DNA of 64,000 nt from UBA1433 sp964581565 (GTDB lineage: Bacteria > Bacillota > Clostridia > Eubacteriales > UBA1433). The position numbers were made by a program, and so were the translations under genes. The notes beneath the pieces were generated by a model, which saw only the letters and a program-made list of their open reading frames with translations, was not told where the DNA came from and ran no database searches. Numbering within the stretch: position 1 is the first letter of the stretch; every line of letters begins with the position of its first letter. Below are positions 43,720 through 52,183 of this stretch, piece after piece. The stretch covers positions 46,431 to 110,430 of the forward strand of contig CAZOOZ010000007.1 in the NCBI GenBank assembly GCA_964581565.1, written 5' to 3'.

Positions 43720-44238
43720 ATGAAGAAAATTCAACTGCCTTTAAATGATGAAATCATAAAAACACTGCATGTCGGAGAAAAAGTGCTCATCAGCGGCGAC
43801 GTTTTAACCGCCAGAGATGCCGCCCATAAACGTTTTTATGAAACAATTCAAAACAATCTTGCACTTCCGATAGATATAAAAGGTGCTGTTATATACTATA
43901 CCGGTCCAACTCCTGCGAAACCCGGTTTTGCAAGCGGCGTTGCAGGCCCTACCACTTCATACCGCATGGATAAATACACACCTGCACTTTTAGATCGGGG
44001 CCTTAAAGGAATCATAGGAAAAGGCAAACGCAGTCAGGAAGTAATAGATTCAATTGTCAGAAATAATGCAATATATTTTGCGGCGGTCGGAGGAGCGGCG
44101 GCACTTACTCTCAAATGCATAACAAATAGCCGAATAATAGCTTATGAGGATTTAGGCACTGAAGCTGTTCGAAAAATGACATTTAAAGATTTTCCTGTTT
44201 TTGTTGCGGTTGATTGCTATGGAAACAGTATTTATTAA
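43720..44238 (+). CDS. Fumarate hydratase, beta subunit (class I)
   Basis: A 172-residue partner subunit. LHVGEKVLISGDVLTARDAAHKRF and YTGPTPAKPGFASGVAGPTTSYRMD are the signature segments, with IGKGKRSQEV following. The start at MKKIQLPL is chosen because GGAAAGGACG lies just upstream; a longer frame begins inside the alpha subunit. Ends before a bidirectional terminator. Confidence 0.94.
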   Translation: MKKIQLPLNDEIIKTLHVGEKVLISGDVLTARDAAHKRFYETIQNNLALPIDIKGAVIYYTGPTPAKPGFASGVAGPTTSYRMDKYTPALLDRGLKGIIGKGKRSQEVIDSIVRNNAIYFAAVGGAAALTLKCITNSRIIAYEDLGTEAVRKMTFKDFPVFVAVDCYGNSIY

Positions 44239-44275
44239 TTTAAAAAATAATTTAATAATATGATTATAAAATAAA

Positions 44276-44297
44276 AAAGCGATGAATTCATCGCTTT
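44276..44297. terminator. Bidirectional terminator between fumarase and tRNA genes
   Basis: The perfect palindrome AAAGCGATGAATTCATCGCTTT with T-runs on either side ends both the fumarase operon (plus) and the tRNA operon (minus). Confidence 0.9.
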
Positions 44298-44308
44298 ATT
44301 TTTTAATA

Positions 44309-44384
44309 TGGTGGGCGCAATAGGGCTCGAACCTATGACCCCCTGCTTGTAAGGCAGGTGCTCTCCCAGCTGAGCTATGCGCCC
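44309..44384 (-). tRNA. tRNA-Val (TAC)
   Basis: Acceptor stem GGGCGCA/TGCGCCC, anticodon loop CTTACAA between CCTGC and GCAGG (anticodon TAC), T-loop GGTTCGAGCCC, CCA encoded. Last of a four-tRNA operon. Confidence 0.97.
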
Positions 44385-44391
44385 TTAAAAA

Positions 44392-44466
44392 TGGTGACCC
44401 CTAGGGGATTCGAACCCCTGTAGCCGCCGTGAAAGGGCGGTGTCTTAACCGCTTGACCAAGGGGCC
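44392..44466 (-). tRNA. tRNA-Glu (TTC)
   Basis: Acceptor stem GGCCCCT/AGGGGTC with one G-U pair, anticodon loop CTTTCAC between CCGCC and GGCGG (anticodon TTC), encoded CCA. Confidence 0.97.
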
Positions 44467-44472
44467 TAAAAA

Positions 44473-44549
44473 TGGTAGCGGAGGAGGGAATCGAACCCGC
44501 GACGCCACGGGTATGAACCGTGTGCTCTAGCCATCTGAGCTACTCCGCC
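44473..44549 (-). tRNA. tRNA-Met, elongator (CAT)
   Basis: Acceptor stem GGCGGAG/CTCCGCT with a G-U first pair, anticodon loop TTCATAC between CACGG and CCGTG. The body is very similar to the Bacillus elongator tRNA-Met, which distinguishes it from tRNA-Ile(CAT). CCA is encoded. Confidence 0.9.
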
Positions 44550-44550
44550 A

Positions 44551-44626
<76 letters not shown>

Positions 44627-44654
44627 ACAAATACCGAAAAAATCGGTACTGCTT

Positions 44655-44683
44655 ATTATATTCATTTTTTTAGTCTATGTCAA
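44655..44683 (-). promoter_or_regulatory. Promoter of the fMet-Met-Glu-Val tRNA operon
   Basis: TTGACA, 17 nt, TATAAT: exact consensus. The -35 box touches the stop codon of the aminotransferase gene, and the -10 ends 29 nt before tRNA-fMet. Confidence 0.92.
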
Positions 44684-45874
44684 CTATTTTTTTGTATACT
44701 CATTTAATGCTACCCGGAGTAAAGATGCCGCACGTTTAAGATCTTCCGCTTTTAATACATAAGATATCCTTACCATATTTTTGCTTAATCCTTCGTTAAA
44801 ATAAAAATCTGCTCCCGGCGTTATAAGCACTGTTTCATCATTAACGTTAAATTCATTTAATAAAAACTGAATAAAATCTTCTGCATCTTTAATCGGTAAT
44901 TTTACTAAAATATGAAATGCCCCTTTAGGTTTCTGAAGCACCACACCGTCAATCTTATTGAGTTCATCACATATCGTGTTACGCCTGATTTCATATTCGT
45001 CTAATTGATTTTTAAGATAATTTTTATCCAATTTAAATAATTCTACTGCGCCAACTTGATCTATGTAGGATACGCTAAGGCGTGTCTGTGCCATTTTTAA
45101 TAAGCCTTCGTAAGCTTCCTTATTTTTTGTCGCTACAAACCCAAGCCTTGCGCCACATGCACTAAATCGTTTCGATGTACTTTCAATTAGAATCACTTTG
45201 TCTGCCACATCTTCTCGTACCGCAAAGCTCAAGAATTCTTCACCATCATAGATAAAATCTCTATATACTTCATCGCTGATAATAAATAAATTATACTTAT
45301 TGGCAAGATAAGCTATATCATCCATTTCACGTTTTGTATATACTCTTCCGGTGGGATTGCCAGGTGTATTTAATATAAAAGCCTTTGACTTCGGTGTAAT
45401 TAATTTTTCTATTGCATCTCTATTTGGCAATTCAAAGCCAGTTTCCGCATATGTTTCCATAGGTACCAACTTAGTGTTGGTCGCTTTCGCCACTTCTTTA
45501 TAAATACTGTAAACAGGGTCAGTACATATAATTTCGTCATCCGCATCACATAAGGTCAGGAAAGTATACCAGATCGCTTCACTTCCTCCAACTGTTACTA
45601 AAATATCGTCTTTGTCAAAATGAATACTGTAATTTTTGAAATACTCTACGATGCTTTCTCGCAGAGGAACAATTCCTTTAGGGTCTACATACATCAACAC
45701 TTCTTCATCAATATCGCGTACCGCTTCCATAAAAGCCGGTGGAGTGGGGATATCAGGCTGCCCTAAATTTAAGAAGTATATTTTTTTCCCTGTGTTTTCT
45801 ACTTCTTTAATCATACCATTATATTTGACGATAGCGGGCTGGATCATATTTTGGCTTCTTTTAGATACTCTCAT
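44684..45874 (-). CDS. PLP-dependent aminotransferase, class I/II
   Basis: A 396-residue fold-type I aminotransferase of the aspartate/aromatic group. Landmarks: NLGQPDIPTP, VTVGGSEAIWYTF, NTPGNPTGRVY, DEVYRDFIYDG and the PLP lysine Lys235 in ESTSKRFSACGARLGF. ATG chosen behind AGGTGA; the extended upstream frame overlaps walJ. The substrate cannot be fixed from sequence. It lies 70 nt downstream of walJ and next to tRNA genes. Confidence 0.92.
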   Translation of the reverse strand: MRVSKRSQNMIQPAIVKYNGMIKEVENTGKKIYFLNLGQPDIPTPPAFMEAVRDIDEEVLMYVDPKGIVPLRESIVEYFKNYSIHFDKDDILVTVGGSEAIWYTFLTLCDADDEIICTDPVYSIYKEVAKATNTKLVPMETYAETGFELPNRDAIEKLITPKSKAFILNTPGNPTGRVYTKREMDDIAYLANKYNLFIISDEVYRDFIYDGEEFLSFAVREDVADKVILIESTSKRFSACGARLGFVATKNKEAYEGLLKMAQTRLSVSYIDQVGAVELFKLDKNYLKNQLDEYEIRRNTICDELNKIDGVVLQKPKGAFHILVKLPIKDAEDFIQFLLNEFNVNDETVLITPGADFYFNEGLSKNMVRISYVLKAEDLKRAASLLRVALNEYTKK

Positions 45875-45944
45875 AATTTCACCTACTAAAAAATTTATTT
45901 TGAAATATATAATATATTGAATATATACGATTTGCAAACCTTTT

Positions 45945-46727
45945 TTAGAAAATATGTATATTGGACGCCTCATTTTTTTGCGCTATATCGATTAAAACGT
46001 CTTCACCAATATTGATATTATTTATTTTTAAATAATAAGAAATACTATCATAGACCGTCTGATAATCATTATTTGTTGTGCTGATATGACCTAAAATAAG
46101 ATTTTTTGTACCATGTTGTATTAATTTTACCGCTGTTCTTCCTGCTGCATCGTTTGATAAATGCCCTTCATTAGACAAAATCCTTCTCTTTAAATAATAT
46201 GGATAAGGACCCTTATTAAGCATATCAATATCATGGTTGGATTCCAGCATCACTGCCTTGCTTCCTTTGATTACCTCATAAATTTCCCGGGTGACACAGC
46301 CGGTATCTGTAAGCACGGAAATATTTGTTTTTGAATTTTCAATAAAGTATCCTACCGGGCTTACAGCATCATGATGAATATCAAAACTTTTGATGGAAAT
46401 GTCCTTAATAGAAAAATTATTCTGATAACTGTAAACTAAATCGACATTTTTAATATAGTTGTGTCTTGCTATGTATTGTGCAGTTAATTTGTTTGCATAG
46501 ATAGGTATATGATATGTTCTGCTAAGCACATCTATGCCGCGAATATGATCGTTATGTTCATGCGTGATGCATACGGCGTCGATATCCTCAATAGAAACAT
46601 CAAACTTTTTCAGCGAATTTTTGATACACCTTGTGCTGATACCCGCATCTATCAATATTTTCGCTTCATCACTTTCAAGATAATAACAGTTCCCGCTGCT
46701 TGAACTTGCCAAACTAATAAATTTCAT
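45945..46727 (-). CDS. walJ: MBL-fold metallohydrolase WalJ/YycJ
   Basis: A 260-residue metallo-beta-lactamase-fold protein. It starts MKFISLASSSSGNCYYLES and has the metal motif THEHNDHIRG, then DIHHDAVSPVGYFIE, LTDTGCV and the later HLSNDAAG and LGHISTTNN. Relatives are exonucleases with roles in cell wall and DNA metabolism. It follows murA by five nt. No walRK genes are adjacent, unlike in Bacillus. Confidence 0.9.
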   Translation of the reverse strand: MKFISLASSSSGNCYYLESDEAKILIDAGISTRCIKNSLKKFDVSIEDIDAVCITHEHNDHIRGIDVLSRTYHIPIYANKLTAQYIARHNYIKNVDLVYSYQNNFSIKDISIKSFDIHHDAVSPVGYFIENSKTNISVLTDTGCVTREIYEVIKGSKAVMLESNHDIDMLNKGPYPYYLKRRILSNEGHLSNDAAGRTAVKLIQHGTKNLILGHISTTNNDYQTVYDSISYYLKINNINIGEDVLIDIAQKNEASNIHIF

Positions 46728-46732
46728 CTTGC

Positions 46733-48004
46733 TTATTCGTCCATAGACACTCTTATAATATCAGCACCCAAAGCACAAAGGCTGATTTCCATATTCTCAT
46801 ATCCTCTGTCTATATGATGCAGCCCAATAATTTCCGTAACCCCTTCTGCGGCAAGACCTGCGAGCACCATGGCCGCCCCTGCACGCAAATCAGTGGCTTT
46901 CAACTGGCAGCCGGATAACTTACCGCTACCTATGATCAGAGATGTCCTACCGTTTACGCTTACTTCCACACCCATCTTCCTAAGTTCATCCAAATATTTA
47001 AATCTGCTTTCAAAAACATTTTCATTAATGGTACTCACACCTTTAGCAAGGCACATAAGCACTGCCATAGGCTGCTGCAAATCTGTTGGGAATCCGGGAT
47101 ATGGCGCTGTCTTTATATTAGCCGGTTTTGGCTCGATTACTCCAATTACACGGATCGCATCATCATATTCTTCTATAATGATTCCCATTTCAATGAGTTT
47201 TGCAGTAATAGATTCCATATGTTTAGGAATAATATTTTTAACTAAGATATTTCCGTTTGTAACTGCCGCTGCTAGCATATATGTCCCGGCAACAATCTGA
47301 TCCGGGATAACCATATAATCACAACCGCCCAAAACATCTACCCCTGTGATTCGTATCACTTCTGTTCCGGCACCTTTTATTTGTGCTCCCATTAAATTCA
47401 AAAAATTCGCAACATCCACCACATGTGGCTCTTTTGCGGCATTTTCAATCGTTGTCACACCTTTCGCTTTCACAGCAGCCAACATTATATTGATCGTTGC
47501 TCCTACGCTTACAACATCCAAAAAGATCGTTGCTCCGGTTAATTCCTTTGCTTTTGCTTTCACCTCTCCGTTTTCAATACTCACATTGGCGCCCAAAGCT
47601 TTAAATCCTTTTAAATGCTGATCGATTGGCCTTGTTCCAATATCGCATCCACCCGGAAGAGGAATTTCAACTTCTTTACATTTACCAAGCAACGCGCCTA
47701 TCAAATAATAGGATGCACGCATATTCCGGATATTTTCATGTGCATCTGCAGTGATTTCATCACATTTTATTTTTCTCGAATCAATTTCTATGCATCTTTC
47801 TGACGATATAGTAATTTCAGCGCCTAAATAGCGCAATATATGAATATAGTTATTTACATCTTTAATAGACGGCAAGTTTTCAATCTTGCAAATTCCATCG
47901 GATAATATACAAGCAGGTAAAATCCCTAACGCTGCATTTTTTGCTCCTGCAATCGTAACTTCTCCTCTTAACTGTTTTTTTCCTCTTATAATAAGTTTTT
48001 CCAT
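46733..48004 (-). CDS. murA: UDP-N-acetylglucosamine 1-carboxyvinyltransferase
   Basis: First committed step of peptidoglycan synthesis, transferring enolpyruvate from PEP. The 423 residues show the inverse alpha/beta barrel repeats, Lys22 in AGAKNAAL, and the mobile loop LPGGCDIGTRP with the catalytic Cys120, so fosfomycin sensitivity is expected. GFPTDLQQPMAVL and DLRAGAAMVLAGLAAEG are present. Confidence 0.97.
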   Translation of the reverse strand: MEKLIIRGKKQLRGEVTIAGAKNAALGILPACILSDGICKIENLPSIKDVNNYIHILRYLGAEITISSERCIEIDSRKIKCDEITADAHENIRNMRASYYLIGALLGKCKEVEIPLPGGCDIGTRPIDQHLKGFKALGANVSIENGEVKAKAKELTGATIFLDVVSVGATINIMLAAVKAKGVTTIENAAKEPHVVDVANFLNLMGAQIKGAGTEVIRITGVDVLGGCDYMVIPDQIVAGTYMLAAAVTNGNILVKNIIPKHMESITAKLIEMGIIIEEYDDAIRVIGVIEPKPANIKTAPYPGFPTDLQQPMAVLMCLAKGVSTINENVFESRFKYLDELRKMGVEVSVNGRTSLIIGSGKLSGCQLKATDLRAGAAMVLAGLAAEGVTEIIGLHHIDRGYENMEISLCALGADIIRVSMDE

Positions 48005-48035
48005 GAACAGTATTCCTTAATTATTTTGTATCTCC

Positions 48036-48575
48036 TTACTGATTTTGCTGTGTTTCCTCACTACTTTGTGCTAAATCTTCTAATTTTATATAATTATTCG
48101 TATCATCAATTTTTATAACGATTTCTTTATTTGTAACATCTTCTTGCGACACCTCGTACACTTCTGCATCATCGCGAACAGCGTCGGCTTCAAGCGCAGT
48201 AGTCATAATAGAGTAATCAACTTGCTCAATGAGTGCATATACATTGGACGCATCATAATTAATCGTATACGATGTTCCTTCACTTGTTTGAATATCTATA
48301 ATCGGCAAAGATTTATATTCCAAAGTCTCGTCACCAATGTTTTTATAATTAAATTTAATTGCTATAAAAACATTCCCGTCTTGTGGAGTAACGTATTCAA
48401 TACTATCCAATAATTCAACTTTGTCAATAGTTATTTCACAATTTTCGAGTGTTATAACGTCTCCGATATTTTTATATTCAGGCGTGATACTGCATGCAAG
48501 AAAATAGAATGATGCGAATACAAAAATCAATATCAACATTTTTTTAAAGTTTATTTTATTCATAAAATAATACAT
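48036..48575 (-). CDS. DUF4352 family lipoprotein
   Basis: A 179-residue exported protein with lipobox FLAC near residue 29. The domain at about 35-165 (GDVITLENCEITIDKVELLDSIEY and NVFIAIKFNYKNIGDETLEY) matches the immunoglobulin-like DUF4352/Telomere-protein fold of secreted Firmicute proteins. Its ATG directly follows the serS stop (TAAATG), so it is translated in concert with serS. Function unknown; the placement between serS and murA is not one I recognise. Confidence 0.8.
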   Translation of the reverse strand: MYYFMNKINFKKMLILIFVFASFYFLACSITPEYKNIGDVITLENCEITIDKVELLDSIEYVTPQDGNVFIAIKFNYKNIGDETLEYKSLPIIDIQTSEGTSYTINYDASNVYALIEQVDYSIMTTALEADAVRDDAEVYEVSQEDVTNKEIVIKIDDTNNYIKLEDLAQSSEETQQNQ

Positions 48576-49853
48576 TTATCCTTCCATCTTTATTGTTTTT
48601 ATGCCCTGCATATAATCTGCCAAAACAGCGGGTATTTCTACGCTTCCGTCTTTTTGCTGATAATTTTCAATAACGGCCGCCAAGGTTCGGCCTACAGCAA
48701 GAGACGATCCGTTTAAAGTATGAACATATTTTACTTTCCCGTCTTTATCTCTATATCTCAGATTTGCCCTTCTTGCCTGATAATCTTCAAAATTAGAACA
48801 AGAACTGATTTCCACATATCTTCCATAGCTTGGCATAAACACTTCTAAGTCATATGTTTTTGCAGCACTAAATCCAATATCGCCAGTACATAATTCCACA
48901 ACTCTATACGGGAGTTTTAATTTTTGCAAGATACGTTCCGCATCGTTTGTCAGTTTTTCGAGTTCAATATATGAATCTTCGGGTTTCACAAATTTAACCA
49001 ATTCAACTTTATCAAACTGATGGTTCCGAATAAGCCCTCTTGTATCTCTTCCGGCGCTGCCTGCTTCTGCTCTAAAACAAGGTGTATATGCTGTGTGGTA
49101 GATCGGAAGCATCTCCTCCGTCAATATTTCATCCGCATACATATTTGTCAGCGGAACTTCGGCAGTTGGAATTAGGTAATAATCGGTGTCTTTGATGCCA
49201 AACATATCCAACTCAAACTTTGGAAGCTGCCCTGTTCCCGTCATCGCTTTTCTGTTTACCATAAACGGCGGGCTGATTTCAGTATATCCGCCTTCCTTTG
49301 TGTTTGTTTGCAGCATAAAATTAATGAGCGCTCTCTCAAGTTTTGCTCCCATACCTTTAAACATTGAAAATCTGCTTCCCGTTATCTTTACTGCACGTTC
49401 AAAGTCTATAATATTAAGATCGACGCCAAGGTCCCAGTGCGCCTTAGCTTCAAAATCAAACATAGTAGGATTTAAATATTTTTTGATTTCTTTATTGTCT
49501 TTATCATCTTTACCTATAGAAATAGATTCATTCGGCAAATTCGGTATATCCAATAATAAAGTACTGATTCGCTCATCGATTTCTTTTATTTGCACATCCA
49601 GCTCTTTAACATTAGTGGAAATCTGTTTCATTTCTTCAAATAATGCACCGGTGTCACGACCTTCTTTTTTCATCATAGGTATTTGTTTTGATACTTTATT
49701 CTGTTGTGCTTTTAATGTCTCTGACTTTGATAATAATTCTCTTCTCTGAATGTCTATATGAAGTAATTCGTCCAGCTTAATTTCGGCACCGCGGCGCGAA
49801 AGGAGTTCTCTTACTTTTTCGGGTTCTTTTCGTATCAATTTGATATCTAACAT
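48576..49853 (-). CDS. serS: Seryl-tRNA synthetase
   Basis: Class II synthetase of 425 residues. An N-terminal coiled-coil arm that grips the long arm of tRNA-Ser spans about 25-105. Motif 2 is CFRAEAGSAGRDTRGLIRNHQF and motif 3 GSSLAVGRTLAAVIENYQ. No T-box sequence lies upstream, unlike serS in many Firmicutes. Confidence 0.97.
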   Translation of the reverse strand: MLDIKLIRKEPEKVRELLSRRGAEIKLDELLHIDIQRRELLSKSETLKAQQNKVSKQIPMMKKEGRDTGALFEEMKQISTNVKELDVQIKEIDERISTLLLDIPNLPNESISIGKDDKDNKEIKKYLNPTMFDFEAKAHWDLGVDLNIIDFERAVKITGSRFSMFKGMGAKLERALINFMLQTNTKEGGYTEISPPFMVNRKAMTGTGQLPKFELDMFGIKDTDYYLIPTAEVPLTNMYADEILTEEMLPIYHTAYTPCFRAEAGSAGRDTRGLIRNHQFDKVELVKFVKPEDSYIELEKLTNDAERILQKLKLPYRVVELCTGDIGFSAAKTYDLEVFMPSYGRYVEISSCSNFEDYQARRANLRYRDKDGKVKYVHTLNGSSLAVGRTLAAVIENYQQKDGSVEIPAVLADYMQGIKTIKMEG

Positions 49854-49916
49854 TATTTTTTATTCTCCTTAATAAGCATGCTCAACCAACATGAACTTAT
49901 AAAAATCCTAAACTTC

Positions 49917-49946
49917 ATTATATTGCAAGTTGTAAATCAATGTCAA
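49917..49946 (-). promoter_or_regulatory. Promoter of the serS operon
   Basis: TTGACA, 18 nt, TATAAT, about 65 nt before serS. The remaining 49950-50190 stretch up to the rho promoter is very AT-rich and shows no other feature. Confidence 0.85.
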
Positions 49947-50191
49947 TACAATGTTTATTTTACAACATTTTGTTGAATTGTTCTTTAATATATAATAATA
50001 ATTAATTGACTGCATATAATTTATAGTGTATACTTAGTTTGAATTTTTGTATATATTGAATTAAAATCATATATATTTTAAATATTGATAGTTAGTGTAA
50101 ACAAAATTATATTTTCTATTTAGCAATATTCCAATTAATAAAAACAATATTTTCTATTTATTTATAAATATTTTAGATTTATATTTATTTC

Positions 50192-50219
50192 TTGATGATA
50201 GTATTTATTCTGTTAATAT
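50192..50219 (+). promoter_or_regulatory. Candidate promoter of rho
   Basis: TTGATG, 16 nt, TAATAT, about 44 nt upstream of the rho start. A rho leader with attenuation as in enterobacteria is not seen. Confidence 0.45.
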
Positions 50220-50262
50220 TCAAATAAATGCAAGAATATAATCTTCGGAGGAATTTATTTTA

Positions 50263-51843
50263 ATGAAAAACGAAAGTTCACCCCCTTCCAGTACAGCCAC
50301 GTTGGAATCTTTGCGAAAGCAAGCAAAAACTCTGGGAATCAAAAACATCTCTAAATTTAAAAAATCTGAACTTATAGAGGCCGTTGAAGAAGCAGAGAAA
50401 CGCTATTCAAAGTTAAAGGACCGTATTAATGAATCATTTGACGAAAAAGGTATACTTCAAGTTTTACCTGAAGGTTTTGGCTTTTTAAAAAATGATAAGA
50501 TGACTTCATCTGAGGACTATGTGTATGTTTCCGCATCTCAGATACAGCGTTTTAAGCTCAATACGGGTGACGTTATCTCCGGTAAAGTGCGTCCGCCTAA
50601 AGATGAAGAAAAATATTATGCCATGTTATTTTTAGAAAACGTAAATGGGATTTCCACGTCCGACATCTTAAAAGAAGAAGAACGAAAAATGAAAAATCCA
50701 AATGCCAGAGATATGAAAAGATATGATTGCATTCATTCTGGCATTCTTGATATTATGCCGGATGGATTTGGTTTTTTAAGAAAAAATAATTATCTGCCCG
50801 GAGAAGATGATATTTATGTATCTCCTCATCAAATAAAGAGATATCGTTTAAGACGCGGAGATGAAATCACGGGTAAAATACGTATTCCCAATGAAAGCGA
50901 ACGCTTTGACGCACTTCTGTATGTTGACTTGGTAAACGGCAAACCGGTAGCGGAAATGCAAAACAGAGCGAATTTTGAACGTTTGACCCCGGTATTCCCC
51001 GATGAAAAAATTGTTTTGGAAACAACAAAAAATATACATTCGACACGTATTATGGATATATTTTGTCCTGTAGGAAAAGGTCAAAGAGGGATGATTGTTG
51101 CCGCTCCTAAAGTAGGAAAAACAATCTTGCTTAAAGAAATCGCGAATGCGATATCAAAAAATTATCCGGATATTAAGCTCATCGTGTTGCTCGTGGATGA
51201 ACGCCCTGAAGAAGTAACGGACATCGTTCGTTCTGTCAAGGCAGATGTTGTATATTCCACGTTTGACCAACCACCGGCAAACCATATAAAAGCCGCGGAA
51301 ATGGTTTTGGAGCGCGCCAAACGTCTAGTTGAAATAGATAAGGATGTCGTTGTTTTAATGGACAGCATGACTCGATTTGCCAGAGCAAACAATCTTGTGA
51401 TTCCTCCTTCGGGAAGAACATTGTCCGGTGGACTTGATCCTGAAGCGCTTTATCTTCCGAAAAAATTTTTTGGTGCAGCAAGAAATATTTCAAACGGAGG
51501 TAGCTTGACGATTCTGGCAACTGCATTGGTAGATACGGGAAGCCGTATGGATGATATTATATTTGAAGAATTTAAAGGTACCGGCAATATGGAAATACAT
51601 TTGGAAAGGGAATTGGCGGAAAAACGAATTTTCCCCGCAATTGATATGTATCGTTCCGGTACAAGGAGAGAAGACTTATTACTGGATGAAAACGAAGCGT
51701 CCGCATCGTTTATTTTGCGAAAGCTTTATTCCACAGCTCCCAATAAATTTGAACTGACCGAAAAGCTGATCAACATCATAGGGACAACAGATAGTAATAA
51801 AGAATTTATTAATCTAATCATAAAAAAATATTCCAATATTTGA
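50263..51843 (+). CDS. rho: Transcription termination factor Rho with duplicated RNA-binding domain
   Basis: A 526-residue hexameric RNA helicase, about 100 residues longer than E. coli Rho. Order: Rho_N helical domain (about 13-45), cold-shock-like RNA-binding domain 1 (62-131), a linker, a second such domain (158-227), then the ATPase. The two copies align throughout: GILQVLPEGFGFLKN and GILDIMPDGFGFLRK, YVYVSASQIQRF and DIYVSPHQIKRY, GDVISGKVRPP and GDEITGKIRIP. Walker A is APKVGKT (281-287), Walker B VVVLMDSMTR, then the Q/R-loop region. It starts behind GGAGGAA and precedes rpmE. Confidence 0.96.
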   Translation: MKNESSPPSSTATLESLRKQAKTLGIKNISKFKKSELIEAVEEAEKRYSKLKDRINESFDEKGILQVLPEGFGFLKNDKMTSSEDYVYVSASQIQRFKLNTGDVISGKVRPPKDEEKYYAMLFLENVNGISTSDILKEEERKMKNPNARDMKRYDCIHSGILDIMPDGFGFLRKNNYLPGEDDIYVSPHQIKRYRLRRGDEITGKIRIPNESERFDALLYVDLVNGKPVAEMQNRANFERLTPVFPDEKIVLETTKNIHSTRIMDIFCPVGKGQRGMIVAAPKVGKTILLKEIANAISKNYPDIKLIVLLVDERPEEVTDIVRSVKADVVYSTFDQPPANHIKAAEMVLERAKRLVEIDKDVVVLMDSMTRFARANNLVIPPSGRTLSGGLDPEALYLPKKFFGAARNISNGGSLTILATALVDTGSRMDDIIFEEFKGTGNMEIHLERELAEKRIFPAIDMYRSGTRREDLLLDENEASASFILRKLYSTAPNKFELTEKLINIIGTTDSNKEFINLIIKKYSNI

Positions 51844-51927
51844 AAAAAGATTTGCTAAACTGATAAACTGCTGTTATAATTATGGGGCTAATTATTTAGA
51901 ATGATTGTCCGAAGGGAGTGAATATAG

Positions 51928-52131
51928 ATGAAAGAAGGCATACATCCACAATATCAGACCGTAACTGTTAAATGTGCCTGCGGAAATACGTTTGAAACAG
52001 GTTCAACAAATAAAAACGGTATTAAAGTGGAAATTTGTTCTAAATGCCATCCGTTCTTTACAGGCAAACAAAAACTTGTTGATACAGGCGGCAGAGTGGA
52101 CAGATTCAAAAAGAGATATAAAATCGATTGA
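51928..52131 (+). CDS. rpmE: 50S ribosomal protein L31, zinc form
   Basis: A 67-residue protein bridging the subunits. CACGNTF and CSKCHPFFTGKQ supply the four zinc cysteines of the zinc-containing (C+) form. The pair rho-rpmE is conserved in Firmicutes. Strong AAGGGAG site. Confidence 0.97.
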   Translation: MKEGIHPQYQTVTVKCACGNTFETGSTNKNGIKVEICSKCHPFFTGKQKLVDTGGRVDRFKKRYKID

Positions 52132-52147
52132 TCTTTATTGTAATGAT

Positions 52148-52182
52148 AAAAAAGCATGTATGTTTAACATACATGCTTTTTT
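52148..52182. terminator. Bidirectional terminator after rpmE
   Basis: AAAAAAGCATGTATGT pairs perfectly with ACATACATGCTTTTTT around a 3-nt loop, between convergent rpmE and the histidine-kinase gene. Confidence 0.92.
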
Positions 52183-52183
52183 A

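Noticed and set aside
49854..50262. T-box leader for serS
   Set aside because: No GGTGGNACCGCG element and no terminator; only a standard promoter is present.
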